Below the pieces are notes generated by a model, which saw nothing but the letters and a program-made list of their open reading frames with translations, was not told where the DNA came from and did not search any database. A stretch of DNA of 64,000 nt, taken from NCBI RefSeq assembly GCF_000346615.1, contig NZ_ANNU01000006.1, forward strand, positions 124,001 through 188,000, in the 5' to 3' direction. The position numbers were made by a program, and so were the translations under genes. Positions within the stretch are counted from its first letter, which is position 1. The number at the start of each line of letters is the position of its first letter. This DNA is from Nafulsella turpanensis ZLM-10 (GTDB taxonomy: Bacteria; Bacteroidota; Bacteroidia; Cytophagales; Cyclobacteriaceae). Positions 7,670-16,339 of this stretch are shown here, in pieces.

Positions 7670-8716
7670 TTAATCCTCTAGGTATGGGTAATCTTCCTGT
7701 GCATATACATCGCGATAAGCTTCTGATGGATCCGGGTAGTCAGATTCTTCGGCAAATTTCACGCATTCGGCCACCTGCTCTTTTACTTTATCCGAAATCT
7801 TTGCCAGCTCATCTTCATTTGCAAAGCCTTTTTCGAGTATGGCTTTCCGCACCTGCTCGATTGGGTCTTTTCCTTTGTACTCGGCCAGCTCTTCTTTAGT
7901 ACGGTACTTGGCCGGGTCGGACATAGAGTGTCCTTTGTAACGGTAAGTGCGTAGCTCGAGCAGTGTTGGCCCTTCTCCCTTGCGAGCACGCTCTGCTGCC
8001 GCTTCAAAAGCATTATGGACTTCCTCCACACTCATGGCGTCTACCGGCTCGCTTGGCATGTCGTAAGCCGACCCCAGCTTGTACAGTTCCGTTACATTAG
8101 AGGTTCTTTTTACAGAGGTACCCATGGCATAGCCATTATTTTCAATGGCAAATATAATAGGCAGCTTGTAATGCATGGCCAGGTTAAGCGCCTCATGAAA
8201 TGCACCCTGCCGCACGGCACCATCGCCCATATAGCACACACAAAGGTTATCTGTTTTATTGAATTTTTCGGCAAAGGCAATTCCTGCACCCAGCGGCACC
8301 TGCCCGCCTACTATACCATGGCCTCCAAAAAAGTTATTCTCTTTATCGAACATGTGCATAGAACCACCTTTCCCCTTCGAGATACCGGTTTCTTTTCCAT
8401 ACAATTCGGCCATAATAGTCCTGGGGTCGCTGCCAAGGCCAATCGGGTGGGCATGGTCGCGGTACGCTGTAATATATTTATCTCCTTTTTTTAAAGCAGA
8501 TACTGCTCCTGCCACACAGGCTTCCTGGCCAATGTAGAGGTGGCAAAAGCCTCGGATTTTCTGCTGGCCATAAAGCTGCCCCGCTTTTTCCTCGAACTTC
8601 CGCATCAGCAGCATGCTCTCAAACCAGGTCATGTAGGTCTCTTTCGAAAACTTATCTTTCTTTGCTCCCGATGGTGCACTGTTACCCTTCTGCTCTTTGC
8701 TCTTTGCTGTCGCCAT
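7670..8716 (-). CDS. pdhA: Pyruvate dehydrogenase E1 component, alpha subunit
   Basis: The thiamine-diphosphate-dependent E1 alpha subunit (348 residues) that, with E1 beta, decarboxylates pyruvate and acetylates lipoyl-E2. The ThDP/Mg2+ motif is intact: GDGAVRQG... ending in IENNGYAMGT about 30 residues later. The N-terminal 20 residues are a Lys/Ser/Ala-rich tail; the catalytic fold begins near residue 28 (YMTWFESMLLMRKFEEK). The phosphorylation-loop-like segment YRYKGHSMSDP is also present. E1 beta and E2 are not adjacent: the neighbour downstream is the TPR gene, 62 bp away, and upstream is divergent recF. It might instead accept branched-chain oxo acids, but motif and length favour pyruvate. 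Confidence 0.9.
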   Translation of the reverse strand: MATAKSKEQKGNSAPSGAKKDKFSKETYMTWFESMLLMRKFEEKAGQLYGQQKIRGFCHLYIGQEACVAGAVSALKKGDKYITAYRDHAHPIGLGSDPRTIMAELYGKETGISKGKGGSMHMFDKENNFFGGHGIVGGQVPLGAGIAFAEKFNKTDNLCVCYMGDGAVRQGAFHEALNLAMHYKLPIIFAIENNGYAMGTSVKRTSNVTELYKLGSAYDMPSEPVDAMSVEEVHNAFEAAAERARKGEGPTLLELRTYRYKGHSMSDPAKYRTKEELAEYKGKDPIEQVRKAILEKGFANEDELAKISDKVKEQVAECVKFAEESDYPDPSEAYRDVYAQEDYPYLED

Positions 8717-8839
8717 ATTAAAATTTAATTACCTTTAAATATACATCACTTTAGTATCATACTCATATACAGAGCATTAAGCATCTCCTCTTTCTGCAAA
8801 GAACCTATAAAAAGTAAACATTATTAAAGAGAATAGTTT

Positions 8840-8847
8840 TACTTTTG
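8840..8847 (+). promoter_or_regulatory. Candidate -7 box upstream of recF
   Basis: TACTTTTG matches the Bacteroidota TAnnTTTG element, about 120 bp before the recF ATG in the divergent 254-bp pdhA-recF gap. I see no good -33 TTG at standard distance, so support is weak. Confidence 0.25.
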
Positions 8848-8970
8848 AGCAGCCCTTTTCAAAGCAGCCCGGCACTTTTGCACGAATCCCGGTTTAAATA
8901 CCTGGAAACGCCACTGTATATAGTTGAACTTTGCGAAATTAAGTAAAAACCTCTTACAAAGAAAAAATTA

Positions 8971-10086
8971 ATGCACCTTGAATCGCTGGAGTTGCTAAAT
9001 TTTAAGAACTACGAAGAAATAAACCTGCAATTTTCGCCGGAAATCAACTGTCTGGTAGGAAGTAACGGAAGCGGCAAAACCAATATGCTGGATGCTATCC
9101 ATTACCTGAGCCTTACAAAAAGTGCTTTTAACCCCATAGATGTGCAGAATATCCGGCACGAAAGCGATTTTATGGTTATCCGGGGCATGTTCCGGAAAGA
9201 AGACAGGCAGGAAACCATCCAGTGCAGCCTGCAGCAGGGGCAGCGAAAGGTGCTCCGGCGCAATAAAAAAGATTACGATAAAATGAGTGAGCATATTGGC
9301 CGGTACCCGGTGGTGCTCATTGCCCCTAACGATACCGATGTAATCCGGGAAGGAAGCGAAACAAGACGAAAGTTCTTCGACAGCATCCTCTCACAAATCG
9401 ACCAGCAATACCTGCTGTGGCTCCTCCAGTACAACCATGTACTCAAGCAGCGAAACAGCCTGCTGAAGCAATTCTCCGAAAATAATACCTTCGACCGCGA
9501 CCTGCTCGAGCCTTACGACCGGCACCTGCTCGAATTTGGGCAGCTGCTCCTGAAGGCCCGCAGGGACTTTCTGCAGGACTACCTTCCCTATTTCCTGAGC
9601 CACTATCAGAACCTGTCGGAAGGCAAAGAAGCAGTGAGCATCCGCTACGAATCCAATATGGATGTAGCTAACCCGGAAGCTGAGCTCAGGAATAACCTTC
9701 GGCGCGACCTGGCCCTGCAGCGCAGCAATATCGGCATCCATAAAGATGATTTTGTTTTTGAAATTGACGGGCACCCGCTGAAGAAGTTTGGCTCACAGGG
9801 TCAGCAAAAAAGCTTTCTCATTTCCTTAAAACTCGCTCATTTCGACAGCATACGCCAGCACAAGGGCTACAAACCCATTTTGCTGCTCGACGATATTTTC
9901 GACAAGCTAGACGACCACCGCATTGCCAAATTAATGGAGCTGGTAAGCGGCCACGCCTTTGGGCAGCTGTTCGTTACCGATGCCCGCCCCGAAAGAACCG
10001 AGCGAATTTTTCAACAATTAAGCGATACTGAAGTTAGGGTATACAGAATAGAGGCCGGGGAGGCCAGGAGAATAATGGCTGAATAG
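8971..10086 (+). CDS. recF: DNA replication/repair protein RecF
   Basis: SMC-like ATPase of 371 residues that loads RecA at gaps together with RecO and RecR. All expected motifs are present: N-terminal LESLELLNFKNYEE, Walker A GSNGSGKTN near residue 31, R-R-K-F-F-D in the lid region, ABC-type signature FGSQGQQKS, Walker B ILLLDDIFDKLDDHR, and a C-terminal D-loop FVTDARPER. Length is normal. The DUF721/DciA-like gene follows on the same strand. Unlike in many proteobacteria, dnaA, dnaN and gyrB are not adjacent, so this is not obviously the replication origin. Confidence 0.96.
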   Translation: MHLESLELLNFKNYEEINLQFSPEINCLVGSNGSGKTNMLDAIHYLSLTKSAFNPIDVQNIRHESDFMVIRGMFRKEDRQETIQCSLQQGQRKVLRRNKKDYDKMSEHIGRYPVVLIAPNDTDVIREGSETRRKFFDSILSQIDQQYLLWLLQYNHVLKQRNSLLKQFSENNTFDRDLLEPYDRHLLEFGQLLLKARRDFLQDYLPYFLSHYQNLSEGKEAVSIRYESNMDVANPEAELRNNLRRDLALQRSNIGIHKDDFVFEIDGHPLKKFGSQGQQKSFLISLKLAHFDSIRQHKGYKPILLLDDIFDKLDDHRIAKLMELVSGHAFGQLFVTDARPERTERIFQQLSDTEVRVYRIEAGEARRIMAE

Positions 10087-10230
10087 CCAGAAGGATTGGT
10101 ATGCCCACACCGTTAGCAAATAACTACAGGGTATTGTGGATAAGTGGAAAACTTTAATGCCCTGACGGTAGCATTTCTTAGCAGGCGGCTTATTACCTTC
10201 GTTATTCTCAGTAACCAAAACGCGCACCTC

Positions 10231-10539
10231 ATGCATAAAAAGTATAGCTCCCGAAAAGCAGAAGTATTTACCATGAAAGAAGCCGTGCAGGACCTGCTGA
10301 ATACCTACCGACTAAAAGATCGTTTCGACGAAGCCCAGCTGATTAGCTCCTGGGAAAAGATTATGGGTGCACCCATTGCCCGCCGCACTAATAAAATTTT
10401 CATCAAAAATAAGGTGATGTTCATCGAACTCAAGTCGGCTCCTCTAAAACACGAGCTCAATGGAAGCAAGAGCAAAGTACTTGCCCTTTTCCGCGCCGAA
10501 TTTGGGCATGATATTGTAAATGAGGTGATATTTATTTAG
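10231..10539 (+). CDS. DUF721 (DciA-like) protein
   Basis: A 102-residue protein of the DUF721 family, the fold of DciA, which loads the DnaB helicase in bacteria lacking DnaC. The family's core shows as MKEAVQDLLNTYRL, then the W-x-K-I-M-G segment (SSWEKIMGAPIARRT) and a beta-rich KH-like part with SAPLKHEL. I chose the ATG at 10231 (MHKKYSS); the longer frame from 10144 adds 29 residues without family character. The pairing with recF is frequent in Bacteroidota. A DNA-replication role is inferred from family and neighbourhood. Confidence 0.82.
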   Translation: MHKKYSSRKAEVFTMKEAVQDLLNTYRLKDRFDEAQLISSWEKIMGAPIARRTNKIFIKNKVMFIELKSAPLKHELNGSKSKVLALFRAEFGHDIVNEVIFI

Positions 10540-10561
10540 CAGCCGGCTTTTCTCCGCTGCT
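10538..10561. terminator. Possible terminator between convergent genes
   Basis: AGCAGCCGG pairs with CCGCTGCT with one bulged C and a 7-nt loop, starting at the DUF721 stop, in the 61-bp gap shared with the convergent DUF421 gene. The following T-tract is weak. Confidence 0.35.
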
Positions 10562-10600
10562 TTACGATCTTTAAAAAGAGACGAGGCTTTAATTTTATTC

Positions 10601-11155
10601 TCAGCTACCTTCTTGTTCTCTTTGAACCCCTTCCACATTTCGGAGAGAAGAACCTTCTCCCTCTCCTGCCGCGGAAGATTTTGGAATAACTGACCATTTA
10701 CCCGCAGGCTCAAGCACTATAGCCTCTACCTCTTCCATTGAACCAATTCCCTTTTGCCTGATTACTCCCAATAATTCTTTCCTTGTTACCCGATTCTGGT
10801 GGAGGTTACCATCCAGGAACTTCCCCCGGTAAAAGAGCAGGGAAGGATCTGACTTGAGTACCTTTGAGAAGGAGGGCCACTTTACATCCAGATAAGCCAT
10901 GATATACTGTAAAAAGATGAGCAGGACAAAGGCGGCGGCGCTTTCTGCCAGCGATACCCCTTTTGCGGTTATGAGGCGACCAAAAGTAGAGCCAATGGCA
11001 ATGGTGATGACAAAATCGAATCCGCTCATCTGGGCCAGTGTACGCTTCCCCGAAATTCTAAGCAGGATAATGAGTATGATGTAGGCCAGAGTTCCAACCA
11101 CAAAAATCCGGAGAATAGGCTCCCATCCGCTAAAGAAAAAGTTTACTTTATCCAT
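10601..11155 (-). CDS. DUF421 (YetF-like) membrane protein
   Basis: A 184-residue inner-membrane protein of the DUF421 family. It has about three hydrophobic segments (ILRIFVVGTLAYIILIILLR, FDFVITIAIGSTFGRL, AAAFVLLIFLQYIMAYL as landmarks), the RISGKRTLAQMSGFD motif that defines the family, and a cytosolic domain with LLGVIRQKGIGSMEEVEAIVLEP near the C-terminus. I prefer the ATG at 11155 (MDKVNFFF) over a TTG three codons upstream. The channel-like gene ends 9 bp earlier on the same strand, so the pair is almost surely co-transcribed. Function of DUF421 is unknown; B. subtilis YetF-type proteins are linked to the envelope/spore membrane. Confidence 0.85.
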   Translation of the reverse strand: MDKVNFFFSGWEPILRIFVVGTLAYIILIILLRISGKRTLAQMSGFDFVITIAIGSTFGRLITAKGVSLAESAAAFVLLIFLQYIMAYLDVKWPSFSKVLKSDPSLLFYRGKFLDGNLHQNRVTRKELLGVIRQKGIGSMEEVEAIVLEPAGKWSVIPKSSAAGEGEGSSLRNVEGVQREQEGS

Positions 11156-11164
11156 GTCTATCAA

Positions 11165-12184
11165 TTAATTCTGCTGAAAAGGGCTTTTGCCACTCCCGGG
11201 CCAGCGAAAGCCGTTGGCAGTCACCTGGCCTTTTAATAATTTTCGTCTTTTCTCCTCTCCTTCCAGCGCCTTTTTAAACTCCTCTTCACTTACAACAGGC
11301 AGCCCTGCCTGTTTCAACTTTTCTAAATCGGGTGGCGAAGGAACATCTGCTGAGGGCTGGATAGCGGCCATTTTAAGCGTTTCTAAATAGCTGTCTACTG
11401 AAGAACGAGCCGATTTCAACAGCGCTTTTGGTGGCCGGTATTCCTCTTTTATGCCAAAGCGAATGAGCGTAAGTGCTTCATCAAAAATGGCAATAGTGGG
11501 AGCACTGTCCCGCTCCGGAATAGCCCCATGGTAGCGGTGCAGAATAGGATAAGCTAACTGCTGAGTCGTGAGCTGTCCGATTTGCTGCAGAATGGACATA
11601 ATCTGCGGATTCAGTCCACGAAGGGTCCCATCCTCCCATGCATTTAAAACAATTTCTTCTGATGTCTTCCCTAAACCGGCAATCTGGCCGGCCAGGGACC
11701 TTTTCTGCGTTACCCCCTGAACCACCGACATTAAAAAGCTCACCACCAGGGTAAACATAAAAATACCGCTCACCGTGGTAAAAGAAGCCGCCACTTCCCA
11801 TCCATCAGTCGCAGGATAATAGTCTCCATTCCCCATGGAGGAAAGAGTGTAAGCTACAAAATAAATTATCCCTGACAGATCAGTAGAACCATGAGGCCGT
11901 GAATATTTCAGTGAATCATAGTCAGAGGCAAAAACCATGACCCAACCACCCCAGAGCATCAGCACCCATGCTACAACGGTAATAGTATGAATACCTGGTC
12001 CGGCTAAGCTGAGAGTCCGATGGTTGTAATCTTTTACCACTTTTTGAGTAACAGACCATAAGCCCTGGCTCATCCTGCGGGCAAAAGGACCCGCGCCACC
12101 ATCTACCCAAAGAGAGGTCCAGAGTGCATCAACAAGAGTAAAAACAACAAGAAGGACACCGAGAGAAAAAAGCAGCCAGTTCAT
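11165..12184 (-). CDS. Two-TM ion-channel-like membrane protein
   Basis: A 339-residue protein. Residues 1-26 are a hydrophobic helix, about 68-90 a second (HTITVVAWVLMLWGGWVMVF), then a re-entrant-like stretch GIIYFVAYTLSSMGNGDYYP followed by a third helix (SGIFMFTLVVSFLMSVV). The TM-pore-TM layout and the position of SSMGNGD match the Ion_trans_2 potassium-channel fold, but the canonical TVGYGD filter is altered to S-M-G-N-G-D. The remaining 180 residues are soluble, helical and end in a proline-rich, Lys/Glu-rich tail; no RCK or cyclic-nucleotide domain is evident. It precedes a DUF421 gene in the same operon. Conductance and selectivity are inference. Confidence 0.65.
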   Translation of the reverse strand: MNWLLFSLGVLLVVFTLVDALWTSLWVDGGAGPFARRMSQGLWSVTQKVVKDYNHRTLSLAGPGIHTITVVAWVLMLWGGWVMVFASDYDSLKYSRPHGSTDLSGIIYFVAYTLSSMGNGDYYPATDGWEVAASFTTVSGIFMFTLVVSFLMSVVQGVTQKRSLAGQIAGLGKTSEEIVLNAWEDGTLRGLNPQIMSILQQIGQLTTQQLAYPILHRYHGAIPERDSAPTIAIFDEALTLIRFGIKEEYRPPKALLKSARSSVDSYLETLKMAAIQPSADVPSPPDLEKLKQAGLPVVSEEEFKKALEGEEKRRKLLKGQVTANGFRWPGSGKSPFQQN

Positions 12185-12643
12185 ATTTTTCTTTTAGGAA
12201 CAGGCAAAAGTCTAATTTGTTGGCACATGAAAGGAAGCCTTCTGTTCGGGAGAATACAGGCTTATTACCCTTCTTACAACCCGGTAATCCCGGTCAAAAA
12301 GCTGGTACATGTCATCCAAAAAATAAGAAACCGTATTACCTACTCAGCAGCAATTAAGTTACTTATCCTCTCCATGGGTTATTGACGAAACAGAGAGAAA
12401 GAAGGTAATTATTCCTTATTTTTCCGAAACTACTCTTGCAAAAAAGTCACTAATCTGTAAAAAACTGAAACTTCTCCAGCCGAAGGCAGTTAGCACCCGG
12501 ATCAGCGTTAGCCAAAGCAGCTTTTTTTTAAATAAATATTTCACAAATAATAAGGTACAAAAATAAAAGCTAGCGACCACACAGGCCATTGCACCCTAAT
12601 AACATATGTGCCTATTTTACAATCAGTTACAGTAAATTATTCT

Positions 12644-12659
12644 ATACTATAATTAGTAT
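12644..12659. promoter_or_regulatory. Interrupted palindrome in the long intergenic region
   Basis: ATACTA and TAGTAT arms around TAAT, a perfect 6+4+6 dyad in very AT-rich DNA, about 470 bp before the cargo gene. Possible regulator site; chance is not excluded. Confidence 0.25.
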
Positions 12660-12730
12660 TTTACGATTTTTTATTTTTACTTTGCTAACACACTTCGGGT
12701 ATTATCCGGAGAATGTTTTTCTTCTTAATT

Positions 12731-12745
12731 ATTGGTTTAACCAAT
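12731..12745. promoter_or_regulatory. Interrupted palindrome ATTGGTT-T-AACCAAT
   Basis: Perfect 7-bp arms with a single central base, about 385 bp before the secreted-protein start and 550 bp before the minus-strand operon. The size and symmetry suit an HTH dimer site. Confidence 0.35.
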
Positions 12746-13128
12746 TAATTTTTTGAGCCTGTGGAAACAGATTTTTACACCCCAAATTTGGTAGTCTTTC
12801 CCTCAGTCGCTCAGGAAATGCGCCTGGAAAATTCTTTAGCCGCCCCAGCAAAACAAAGATCCTTTATTAATAGGAGACATCAATGTTTTTTCCTGTTTTA
12901 TGCGTGTGTAGCTGTTTTGGAGTGCTTTTTCTCATGAATTATTAAAACAGTAAGATTAAATAACTAAAAAGTTTCTGTTCCCATTTTAGCATTTTCACTC
13001 AAAGCACCCCATTCGGGCAGGGCTACCCCTTTGCCTACTCCCAAAGCAGTTAATCTGCCTGCATCTGTTCATCGAGGTACTTTCGTGTATCTCCCCCTTA
13101 TTTTTTAAAACTCCATACCTTTTTTATT

Positions 13129-16062
13129 ATGAAAGATTCTTACAACCGGACCGGGAAAAATCCCTGTCCTAACACACCCCACACATTTTTTCATTGCTTC
13201 TTCAGGAGGCATTTAAAAGCAGAATTTACACTACTTACCGCATTTTTATTGTTGTTGGGAATGGCTGTTCCTCTTGCATCTACAGGACAGAGCATTACAG
13301 TCGATGGTAATCCTGGTGACTGGGCCTCAATTTATGACCCAGGCAGCACTGTAACTGTAAAATCTTTAAAAAGAGACGCTAACAACACTGGTGATGATCA
13401 ATTTACTATGGGCTCCCAAGATAGAGATCCGCTACAGGAATGGACATGGAACATTGGTAACACCAACGACAAAGGAGACATTTCCAATGCTGGAGCAGCC
13501 TTAATTGGATGTAACTTGTATTTTTTCGGAGACCGAACTGCCATTAATGGAGATGCACAAATTGGCTTTTGGTTCTTTAAAGATGAGGTTGCTCCAATTG
13601 GAACCCCACCTAGTGGCTTTAGTGGTGAGCACCAAATAGGGGATCTCTTAATTCTTACCCACTTTACCAATGGAGGTGGTGAACCTTTGATTTCAATTTA
13701 TGAGTGGGTAGGTTCTGGAGGATCACATGGTGAACTAAATGAGATTACAGGCAAAACTAGCAGCGAAGACGCCATGGTTAACAATCAATTATATCCTGTG
13801 CCTTCTGTAACATTTGAGGGCCAAACCTGGAGCTATGCTCCAAAGAGTGGTGGACCTGGCTATGTTACCGGTTCATTTTTTGAAGGAAGTGTAAACTTAT
13901 GCGATCTCTTTGGAAGCGTTCCCTGCTTTTCAAGCTTTTTACTGGAAACAAGGAATGCTCCTTCGCTTAATTCATTACAGGCCTCTTTACAGGACTTAGC
14001 ATGGGGTAACTTTGATGTAACTCCAAGTGTAACTGTGGATGATCAAGTAGTATGCGAGGGCGGAACAGCAGAGTTTACCGCGACACCACATGGCGGTGTT
14101 GGAACGCTTGAATATTCCTGGAAGATTGGAGACGGAGCTTACAGCACCTATTCTACAAGCAATACCTTAAGCATACCAAATGCCACAGAAGGAACCGCTG
14201 TATATGTTAAAGTAAGAGGTAGTAATGGTTGCGAATCAGATCCGGATGAGGGTGAGCTGACTGTAAACCCCCTCCCTGCGCTACAAAATGCAACTGCTGA
14301 TTTCTGTGCAGATGAGCAGAGCAATACTACCTTAGCTGATTTCAATGATGAGATTGGAGCTCTTTCTACTGATGATGTTGTTTGGTACAGCGATGCGGCA
14401 CGAACTACTATGGTTACATCAACAGGCGATTTAGCTGCAGGCCCTCATACCTTCTATGCTACTGTTAGCCGCTCTTACGCAGATACAGATAGCGAAAGCT
14501 GCCACAGCGAAGCAGAACTAGCTATTGAAATTCTTGAAGCGCCTGCGCTACAAAATGCAACTGCTGATTTCTGCGAAGGAGAAATGGTAGGAGTTGCTTT
14601 AAGTAGCTACAATGATGAGATTGGAGCTCTTTCTACCGATAATGTTGTTTGGTACAGCGATGCAGCACGGGCTACCGTTATTGAAGACATGCAAGATTTA
14701 GCTGTAGGCTCTCATACTTTCTATGCTACTGTATCTCGCGAATACCCTGAAGAGAGCTGCGATAGCGAAGCAAGCCTGACAGTTAATGTGGAAGCCTGCA
14801 GCAAAATTAAGCTGAGAAAGCTTACTGATGGAGTAGTCGATCCAACAATGCAGTGGTCATTTACCATTTCTGGTGGGGATTTACCACAGCCAATAACTGA
14901 AACAGTAGCAAACGATGCAGATGGTATGTTGTTTGAAAGCTTAGTCCTAAGCAAAGACCAGACTTATACCATTTGTGAGACAAATGTTGGCGCAGCATTT
15001 ACAGTCTCCATCAAATACAGAGATGCTAATGGTGTTCTTCAGGATGTTTCCTGGTACGATCCGCAGGTAATAAACGGCGGTGGCGACTTTAACCAGGGAG
15101 AAGCTATTGGCAACTACTGCTTTGAGATCGGCGCAGGCACCAGCATTCCACTCCCGCTAAATACCTATGGAAGCGATGAACTAGATTTAATCTTCCTTGA
15201 ATTTGAGATTAACAATATACCACCTCCAGGCGGCAATGCCCGTACCCCAGGCTACTGGAAGAACTGGAGCTCCTGCTCAGGTGGCAACCAATATGATAAA
15301 GTAATGGAAGCCAGAGAAAATGGTGGCGAAAAAGCAGACTTTTGGCTACTGGATGATCATTTACCTCATACTTTATGGACAAGCGGCACATCCAGTTTCA
15401 CCCTTACTACATGTAATTTAGCAGTACTAATCTTAGATGAGCGACAGAATGATGGAAGGAAATATGCAAAAATGGCTAGTGATGCTGCTTACAAGCTGGC
15501 AAAACATTTAATGACGTATCAACTAAATAAAAATTCTGATACCTATGAATGCGCAAGCGCAGCATTGGCTGCGGAACAGGCAGAGGCCCTTCTGGCCCAG
15601 TATGGTTTTGATGGCACTAAAAGCAGTTATATTTCCAATAAGGGCAAAGGTGGCGGAGATCCAAATTATGCAATAGCGCTTGACCTTGCCAAAATACTGG
15701 ATGCATACAATAACAACCTGCTCTGCGGCTCTCAAACTTCTTCGGCAGCAGCTCGCATCTCTGATGGCGAATTTAAGGCACCTTCCGACCTTGATAACTC
15801 CCTGTCGTTGATAGCCTTTCCAAATCCTGCAAGAGAGGTAACCACTATCCGGTTCAGTTCACCAACCGCGACCCAGGCCGTACTGCAGGTATACTCTATG
15901 GATGGCAGACAGCACAGCATCCTGTTTAATGGAGAAATGGAAGCCGGAAAGGTATACGAAGAGCAGCTACAGCTGAATAAAGATTCCGGCAGCATGCTCT
16001 TCTACATTCTGCAGACAGAATTTGGCAGCCAGACTGGTAAGATTGTAACCATTAGGGAATGA
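13129..16062 (+). CDS. Secreted T9SS cargo protein with duplicated Ig-like modules
   Basis: A 977-residue extracellular protein. An unusually long N-terminus (about 35 residues) precedes the hydrophobic signal (LLTAFLLLLGMAVPLAS). Residues about 55-300 form a beta-rich domain starting ITVDGNPGDWASI, resembling the carbohydrate-binding-like start of many adhesins. Residues 305-380 are an Ig-like PKD-type unit. Residues 385-473 and 474-556 are near-identical repeats (ALQNATADFC...). A TPGYWKN segment near residue 705 begins a helical Cys-containing part. The last about 85 residues (AFPNPAREVTTIRF ... GKIVTIRE) are a type-A T9SS C-terminal sorting domain, so it is exported across the outer membrane and anchored or released at the surface. 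Base composition is more AT-rich than flanking genes. Confidence 0.85.
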   Translation: MKDSYNRTGKNPCPNTPHTFFHCFFRRHLKAEFTLLTAFLLLLGMAVPLASTGQSITVDGNPGDWASIYDPGSTVTVKSLKRDANNTGDDQFTMGSQDRDPLQEWTWNIGNTNDKGDISNAGAALIGCNLYFFGDRTAINGDAQIGFWFFKDEVAPIGTPPSGFSGEHQIGDLLILTHFTNGGGEPLISIYEWVGSGGSHGELNEITGKTSSEDAMVNNQLYPVPSVTFEGQTWSYAPKSGGPGYVTGSFFEGSVNLCDLFGSVPCFSSFLLETRNAPSLNSLQASLQDLAWGNFDVTPSVTVDDQVVCEGGTAEFTATPHGGVGTLEYSWKIGDGAYSTYSTSNTLSIPNATEGTAVYVKVRGSNGCESDPDEGELTVNPLPALQNATADFCADEQSNTTLADFNDEIGALSTDDVVWYSDAARTTMVTSTGDLAAGPHTFYATVSRSYADTDSESCHSEAELAIEILEAPALQNATADFCEGEMVGVALSSYNDEIGALSTDNVVWYSDAARATVIEDMQDLAVGSHTFYATVSREYPEESCDSEASLTVNVEACSKIKLRKLTDGVVDPTMQWSFTISGGDLPQPITETVANDADGMLFESLVLSKDQTYTICETNVGAAFTVSIKYRDANGVLQDVSWYDPQVINGGGDFNQGEAIGNYCFEIGAGTSIPLPLNTYGSDELDLIFLEFEINNIPPPGGNARTPGYWKNWSSCSGGNQYDKVMEARENGGEKADFWLLDDHLPHTLWTSGTSSFTLTTCNLAVLILDERQNDGRKYAKMASDAAYKLAKHLMTYQLNKNSDTYECASAALAAEQAEALLAQYGFDGTKSSYISNKGKGGGDPNYAIALDLAKILDAYNNNLLCGSQTSSAAARISDGEFKAPSDLDNSLSLIAFPNPAREVTTIRFSSPTATQAVLQVYSMDGRQHSILFNGEMEAGKVYEEQLQLNKDSGSMLFYILQTEFGSQTGKIVTIRE
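14278..14800 (+). repeat. Tandem 267-bp intragenic duplication
   Basis: Two copies with a period of 89 codons (first at about 14278, second at about 14545) inside the cargo gene. Long exact stretches are shared at the DNA level, such as around the ALQNATADFC codons and the NDEIGALST / VVWYSDAAR codons, which argues for recent duplication or gene conversion rather than old domain homology. Confidence 0.85.
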
Positions 16063-16119
16063 TGAGCTTCCTTTGAACAAAGGAATTATCCCTGGCATAC
16101 GCCAGGAGAGAACTAACCA

Positions 16120-16151
16120 AAAGCGGTCCGATACCTTCGGGCCGCTTTTTT
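16120..16151 (+). terminator. Terminator after the T9SS cargo gene
   Basis: Stem AAAGCGGTCCGA with TCGGGCCGCTTT (one G-T pair), 5-nt loop and a six-base T run, about 57 bp after the stop. Confidence 0.85.
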
Positions 16152-16283
16152 CTTGGCTAAGAAAAGCCCCGGACAATTAGATGGAAACGCTCCTACACTC
16201 CCGAAAGGGCTTCTATATAAAAAGAAGGAAGCTGTTATCTTTCCCCTCTAAAGTATCAGTTTGTCCCCTCCTCTTATGAAAAG

Positions 16284-16318
16284 AAAAAAGCCCCACCTCA
16301 TTACAAGGCAGGGCTTCT
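16284..16318 (-). terminator. Terminator after ileS
   Basis: On the minus strand AAGCCCTGCCT pairs with AGGTGGGGCTT (two wobble pairs) around a 7-nt loop and is followed by TTTTTTC. It lies about 20 bp beyond the ileS stop. Confidence 0.75.
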
Positions 16319-16339
16319 TAGAAGGAAATGTTCTGGGTT

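Larger units (their letters stand above)
12185..13128. other. Long AT-rich intergenic region before the T9SS cargo gene
   Basis: 944 bp without a convincing open frame on either strand, between a minus-strand operon and a plus-strand gene, so it should hold two divergent promoters. It contains two clean interrupted palindromes, listed separately (12644-12659 and 12731-12745). It is markedly more AT-rich than the flanking genes. No tRNA, known riboswitch or IS remnant is recognised. Confidence 0.6.

Noticed and set aside
8717-8970. Replication origin near recF
   Set aside because: No dnaA/dnaN neighbour and no DnaA-box cluster recognised.
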